From an uncultured Bacteroidaceae bacterium (lineage in GTDB: Bacteria > Bacteroidota > Bacteroidia > Bacteroidales > Bacteroidaceae), in assembly GCA_905236065.1 (NCBI GenBank), contig CAJONZ010000001.1, positions 1 through 35,435 on the forward strand: 35,435 nt of DNA. The letters are read 5' to 3'. Position 1 is the stretch's first letter. Each line of letters opens with the position of its first letter. Made by a program: the position numbers and the translations under genes. This document shows positions 31,491-35,435 of this stretch, piece after piece. The notes below the pieces were generated by a model, which was given only the letters and a program-made list of their open reading frames with translations, made no database searches and was not told the DNA's origin.

Positions 31491-34400
31491 ATGAAGATGA
31501 AATTACTTCACTCCCTGCTTCTTGTGGTGGGGTGGCTCGTTGGAACAACGAGTGCGTGGGCAGAGGCGAAAGTCAATGCGAAAATCAGTTTCCCGACGAT
31601 TGAGACAGATGTCAGCGTTGCAGAGGAAGCACTGAATTATGCTGGTGAGGTCAACACGTTGGCCATCCCGGTAAGCAGTGCCGCCTATTATCTGCCTACT
31701 ACAGGCTGGCTACGTCTGGGTGATGGCACGGCAACAGTGACCATTCCAGAGACGGAGCTTGCAAGTTCTACGGACATTGTTACTGTCAGCTTCGACATGG
31801 CTTGGGGTAACAAGAACAACATGGGCTCAGGATTCCGCTTGAAGGATTCTGCGGGTGAGTATGTCGCCACCTACCAATTTGCACGTTGGGATGGGGCTGG
31901 CACAAATGCCAACACGCTGAACATTGACATGGCGGGCCTGTATGGTGCCCATAGCGGAAACAAGGCTGTGATAGCGAATGCGACTCACTTTGACATCAGT
32001 GTGAACTATGCGTCAAAGAAGATCACTTCTGTGGTTACTTTTGGCGAAACCAGTTCTACCTTTACAAGTGAGTTGACAAGCACCAATGCAGTCGCTTCTT
32101 TTGAGGTGTTTGGATATGGTGCCGGTGGCAATGCTGACCGTGCATCAATTTTCAACAACCTTGTAATCTCTACGAAGAGCATCATTTTGTATGCTAATGA
32201 TTATGAGAACGCAACAGTCACATGGACGACAGCGACAAGCGGTCGTTTCACTCCTGTCATTCTTGAGGAGGATGGCAACAAGTACCTTTCTGTTGACCAG
32301 GAATCGCGCACCAACAATGGAACGACGATTACTTCTACAGAGACAGAAAGCAAGGTCGCTGCCGGAGAGGCTTTCACTTTCATGGCACGTGTGAAGCTGG
32401 GTGCTTCCAATGACCAGACTGCTACGGCGTTTAACATCTATGATGCTGCAAACTCCGCTTGTATCCTGACACTGGCAGAAGGCGTTGCTAACGCCACTGC
32501 TTGGACAGTCAATGGCGGTGCCCAGACTGCAACCGTTTCTGCCGGTGGCAGCAAGGCTATCGCAGACCTTGGATGGGTGTCACTGAAAGTTACATCTTAT
32601 GAAGGCAAGACCTATTTGACTCTTGTTGATGCAGAAGGCGAGATTATTGACGATTTTGACAAGACGGTCATTCCAACGCTTTCTGAGGCTGGCGGCCTCG
32701 GCAAGATGACATTTGTCACTTCCCGTAATAATGCGAACTTCGCTATTGACGACATTGTGGTTCGCGGTGTCATAGAGAGTGAGGATATTCCTCAGACTCC
32801 TATCTATTCTTACACTGTGAAGTATGTTGACGGTGAAGGCAATGAGTTTAAGGACGCTGTGTCTCGTGAGGAATATGCTGGTATTGCATTGGCCATCACG
32901 GACGATGATAAGGCGACAGTCACTGTCGGCAAGACTCAGTACACCTATGTGTCTGACGACGCTGAGGGCCAGACGGCCGTAGAAGGTGGAACGACTGTCA
33001 TTACGGTTGTTTTCAGTAAACTTACGGTAGCAAACTATGTGGTCAACTATGTGGATGGCGAGGGCAATGTGCTGAAGGCCGCCACGACTCATGCCAACGC
33101 AGAGGTGGGCACAGAGGTTGCCGCATCAGGTGGTGAGACAGCTCAGTTTATTGTGGAGGGCAAGCTCTATCGGTATGTTTCCGGTGCAGAGCCTATCACC
33201 GTGGCTGAGGACGAGACCGCCAATGTCATCACCCTTGTATTTGCAGAGGTTGAGGGCGTTGAGGCTTACTACTACCAGGACTATGAGGCTGCTACGGCTG
33301 CTGACTGGACATTTAACAATGGCCGTTATACTCCATCGATTGTTGACGGCAGCACTATCCCAAGCCGTGAGGTGACTATCTCTCACACTGAACAGCAAGC
33401 AAAGATTGACCCGGAGACTGGTGAACAAATGACTGACCCGGAGACTGGTGACCTTCTCTATGAGGATGTTACGGTTGTTGACGGTACAGAGACCATTGAG
33501 TTTGCCAACAAGTCCAAGTTCCTTGCCGTTGCTCAGAATGGGCGTAACAATAACGGTACGGCTGGAAATTCCGGCAATCTTGGCGTAACTCAGGGTGACT
33601 TTATCTTTGAGGCAAAACTGCTGTTGGGTTCTCCAAATAATCAGAATGCATCGTTCTACGTCAAGAATAATGCTGGTGACGGCAACATTCTCTCGTTGAT
33701 TCCAACGGGTGTAGGCGCTACAACTTGGGTAATCAATGGTGATGCAGAAAATGCAACCGTTTCGCTTCCAAATTCTGGCACGAATACAGGTGAGACAAAT
33801 GAAAACCTTAACAAGTATTCTTGGTATAATGTCAAGGTTCTGGTATATAAAGGCTATACATTTGTCACGATTACAGATGAGGCAGGAGAGGCTATCGTAG
33901 AGAAGCTTCAAGTTCCGACCTTGGCAAATACATACGGTGTTGGCGCAATGCAGTTCAACACGGGTCGTTACTACGCTAACTTCGCTATTGACGACGTGCT
34001 TGTTCGCAACGTGCTTGACTCAGATATTCCAGAAGGCTTGCAGACAGTGGATGTCGCTCTCAACTTCGTGGATGAGGAAGGCAATCAGGTGAAGGAGCCG
34101 GAGACCATCGAACTGAGCGTCGGCGATGCTGTCACCATCCGTGACATCTACAAGGAGTCGTTCAAGGTTGGTCACTATGAGTATTCTACTTCTACGACAG
34201 AGGTTACCGACCCGGAAACCGGCGAGGTTACTACTGTGGAGAAGAAGGACAGCACTTGGGTGAACGACAAGAAATACATCTATGTTTCTGACAATTCTGC
34301 AGACGTGGTTGCTGCTGAGGGCGCAAGCGTGAACATCGTGTTCCGTGGTGCTACTTCTTACACGCTGCGTCAGCGCTTCAACATCATCCCGCCGGGTGCG

Positions 34401-35435
34401 ACGACCGCTACAAACCTGACAACCAACTACGCAGTGTTTGAGAACGTATTCGAGGGTGATGTCATCAAGTACTACTATCCGAAGTACCAGATGATTACCA
34501 ACGAAGGGTTAGGCATTGAGAATCAGCTTTACACCGTGGGTGACGACGCTACATACGAGTTCAGCGGCACGCTCACGGCTGGCCCTGCAACGGTAACTCC
34601 TGCTGGAACAAACGCTGCAAAGTCGTTCTATGTAACCTTGGTTCCATCTACACTTGAGAACGTTGTTTACTACAATGAGGGAGAGGATATCCCAGGATTC
34701 ACCGTAGTGAACGATACTTATACGAACATTCGTATGTCGAACGGTAAGGCCGCTTCTGCCATTGGTGGCGAACAGCTCATCACCACACTTGAGCCTGGCG
34801 TTTACACCTTGACGGCTTCTACCCGTAGTGGTACAACCAACTTCATTGCCGGCACAGAGACCGTTCTGTCGCTGACTTCAAGCGGTGCGATTAACACGAC
34901 CACTTCCGATGAGTTCACCGTGGCTCAGCCAACCAAGTTGTTAGTTGCCGAGCAGGCTGCTACCACGCAGTATTTCGACTATGTAATGATTACGAAGGTG
35001 GGTGACATCCAGATTACGGACGTAGCACTTGACGTAGCTCCGACATTCGACGAGAATGGCGCAGTGGCTGTTGCCGCCACATTCAATAGTGCCGTTGAGT
35101 CTGAGGAACAGACCACCACTACTTTCTCCTACGCACTCTATCAGGGTGAGGAAATCGTAAAGGAAGGCGAAGTTGAGGCTGCCGAAGGCGCATTCAACAT
35201 CTCTCTTGCCGATCTCCCATTCGAAACAGAATACACACTCGTTATTAATAATGTGGTTGTTGCTACAGCTGACGGCCCAATCTACACTTTGGCTACAACG
35301 CTTGCAACCGCAACCTTCACGACAGAGGACGCTCCAGAGATTGCTGCTTCCAACCTTGACTTCTCAGCTTCCGTTCCGACGGCAGTGGGTATCCACACCT
35401 ATGCAAAGGACGTCGTAGGCGAGAACAAGGCCCAG
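31491..35435 (+). CDS. Giant secreted modular protein, 3' end outside window
   Basis: From ATG 31491 the frame is open without a stop for 1,315 codons to the window end. Residues 1-24 are a signal peptide (ending TTSAWA). The visible part is almost all beta-rich and nearly cysteine-free. An opening jelly-roll-like region (about 25-230) is followed by two homologous jelly-roll-like modules at 231-427 and 592-841, both ending in NFAIDD(I/V)(V/L)VR. Three MucBP-like repeats lie at 441-510, 514-586 and 852-953, with YVDGEGN (or FVDEEGN) near the start and a Y(R/T/I)YVS strand. Three DPETG linker motifs begin at 640, 649 and 907. Residues 954-1315 are further beta domains. I infer a surface or secreted adhesin/binding protein; any T9SS sorting domain or enzyme would be in the missing C-terminus. 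Codons here end more often in T than in the cell-wall genes upstream. Confidence 0.85.
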   Translation, partial: MKMKLLHSLLLVVGWLVGTTSAWAEAKVNAKISFPTIETDVSVAEEALNYAGEVNTLAIPVSSAAYYLPTTGWLRLGDGTATVTIPETELASSTDIVTVSFDMAWGNKNNMGSGFRLKDSAGEYVATYQFARWDGAGTNANTLNIDMAGLYGAHSGNKAVIANATHFDISVNYASKKITSVVTFGETSSTFTSELTSTNAVASFEVFGYGAGGNADRASIFNNLVISTKSIILYANDYENATVTWTTATSGRFTPVILEEDGNKYLSVDQESRTNNGTTITSTETESKVAAGEAFTFMARVKLGASNDQTATAFNIYDAANSACILTLAEGVANATAWTVNGGAQTATVSAGGSKAIADLGWVSLKVTSYEGKTYLTLVDAEGEIIDDFDKTVIPTLSEAGGLGKMTFVTSRNNANFAIDDIVVRGVIESEDIPQTPIYSYTVKYVDGEGNEFKDAVSREEYAGIALAITDDDKATVTVGKTQYTYVSDDAEGQTAVEGGTTVITVVFSKLTVANYVVNYVDGEGNVLKAATTHANAEVGTEVAASGGETAQFIVEGKLYRYVSGAEPITVAEDETANVITLVFAEVEGVEAYYYQDYEAATAADWTFNNGRYTPSIVDGSTIPSREVTISHTEQQAKIDPETGEQMTDPETGDLLYEDVTVVDGTETIEFANKSKFLAVAQNGRNNNGTAGNSGNLGVTQGDFIFEAKLLLGSPNNQNASFYVKNNAGDGNILSLIPTGVGATTWVINGDAENATVSLPNSGTNTGETNENLNKYSWYNVKVLVYKGYTFVTITDEAGEAIVEKLQVPTLANTYGVGAMQFNTGRYYANFAIDDVLVRNVLDSDIPEGLQTVDVALNFVDEEGNQVKEPETIELSVGDAVTIRDIYKESFKVGHYEYSTSTTEVTDPETGEVTTVEKKDSTWVNDKKYIYVSDNSADVVAAEGASVNIVFRGATSYTLRQRFNIIPPGATTATNLTTNYAVFENVFEGDVIKYYYPKYQMITNEGLGIENQLYTVGDDATYEFSGTLTAGPATVTPAGTNAAKSFYVTLVPSTLENVVYYNEGEDIPGFTVVNDTYTNIRMSNGKAASAIGGEQLITTLEPGVYTLTASTRSGTTNFIAGTETVLSLTSSGAINTTTSDEFTVAQPTKLLVAEQAATTQYFDYVMITKVGDIQITDVALDVAPTFDENGAVAVAATFNSAVESEEQTTTTFSYALYQGEEIVKEGEVEAAEGAFNISLADLPFETEYTLVINNVVVATADGPIYTLATTLATATFTTEDAPEIAASNLDFSASVPTAVGIHTYAKDVVGENKAQ

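Overview
The window reads as a chromosomal segment from a Bacteroidota bacterium, most like Prevotella or a close relative in the Bacteroidales. Three things point there: promoters of the Bacteroidetes type (TTTG near -33 and TAnnTTTG near -7), lineage-typical genes (DUF4835/PorD, DUF3098, DUF3127, degenerate protease-TPR protein), and the gene order ftsX-DUF3098-uppP-truB-queA-folK. No tRNA, rRNA, insertion sequence, prophage or CRISPR array is visible.

Left edge (1-3.2 kb) is accessory and AT-richer. It has the 5' end of an AAA ATPase gene, a short orphan reading frame behind a promoter with a dyad, and a two-gene operon encoding a DUF234-like ATPase/nuclease and a secreted CotH-type protein.

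The core block on the minus strand (3.3-10 kb) is a tightly coupled operon: dnaN, coaBC, porD, recN and a secreted protease-like/TPR protein. dnaN diverges, from overlapping promoters, from a DUF3127 OB-type protein with an SSB-like acidic tail. A strong terminator and a 22-bp periodic palindromic repeat array follow that gene.

Two minus-strand membrane protein genes (10.8-12.2 kb) diverge from a long plus-strand housekeeping run (12.3-22.2 kb): miaB, ftsX, a DUF3098 gene, uppP, truB, queA, folK, a dipeptidyl-peptidase-IV-like S9 peptidase, argB, an ECF sigma factor and its probable membrane anti-sigma partner. A bidirectional terminator separates these from greA and a HIT-family gene on the minus strand. 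greA has a long leader with an attenuator-like hairpin. nadB diverges from it and is followed by an M16 peptidase, then a cluster of overlapping genes: PH-like membrane protein, PBP4-type DD-carboxypeptidase and M23 endopeptidase.

The right edge (30.5-35.4 kb) is accessory again. It has a second copy of the 22-bp repeat array, a perfect 14-bp hairpin, a RelE/ParE-type toxin-antitoxin pair and a very large secreted modular protein of at least 1,315 residues that runs off the window. That protein is built from duplicated jelly-roll-like domains and MucBP-like repeats. The most interesting material is the paired 22-bp repeat arrays, the greA leader RNA, the ATPase-CotH operon and the giant modular protein. 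All identifications come from reading the sequence; no database search was run.
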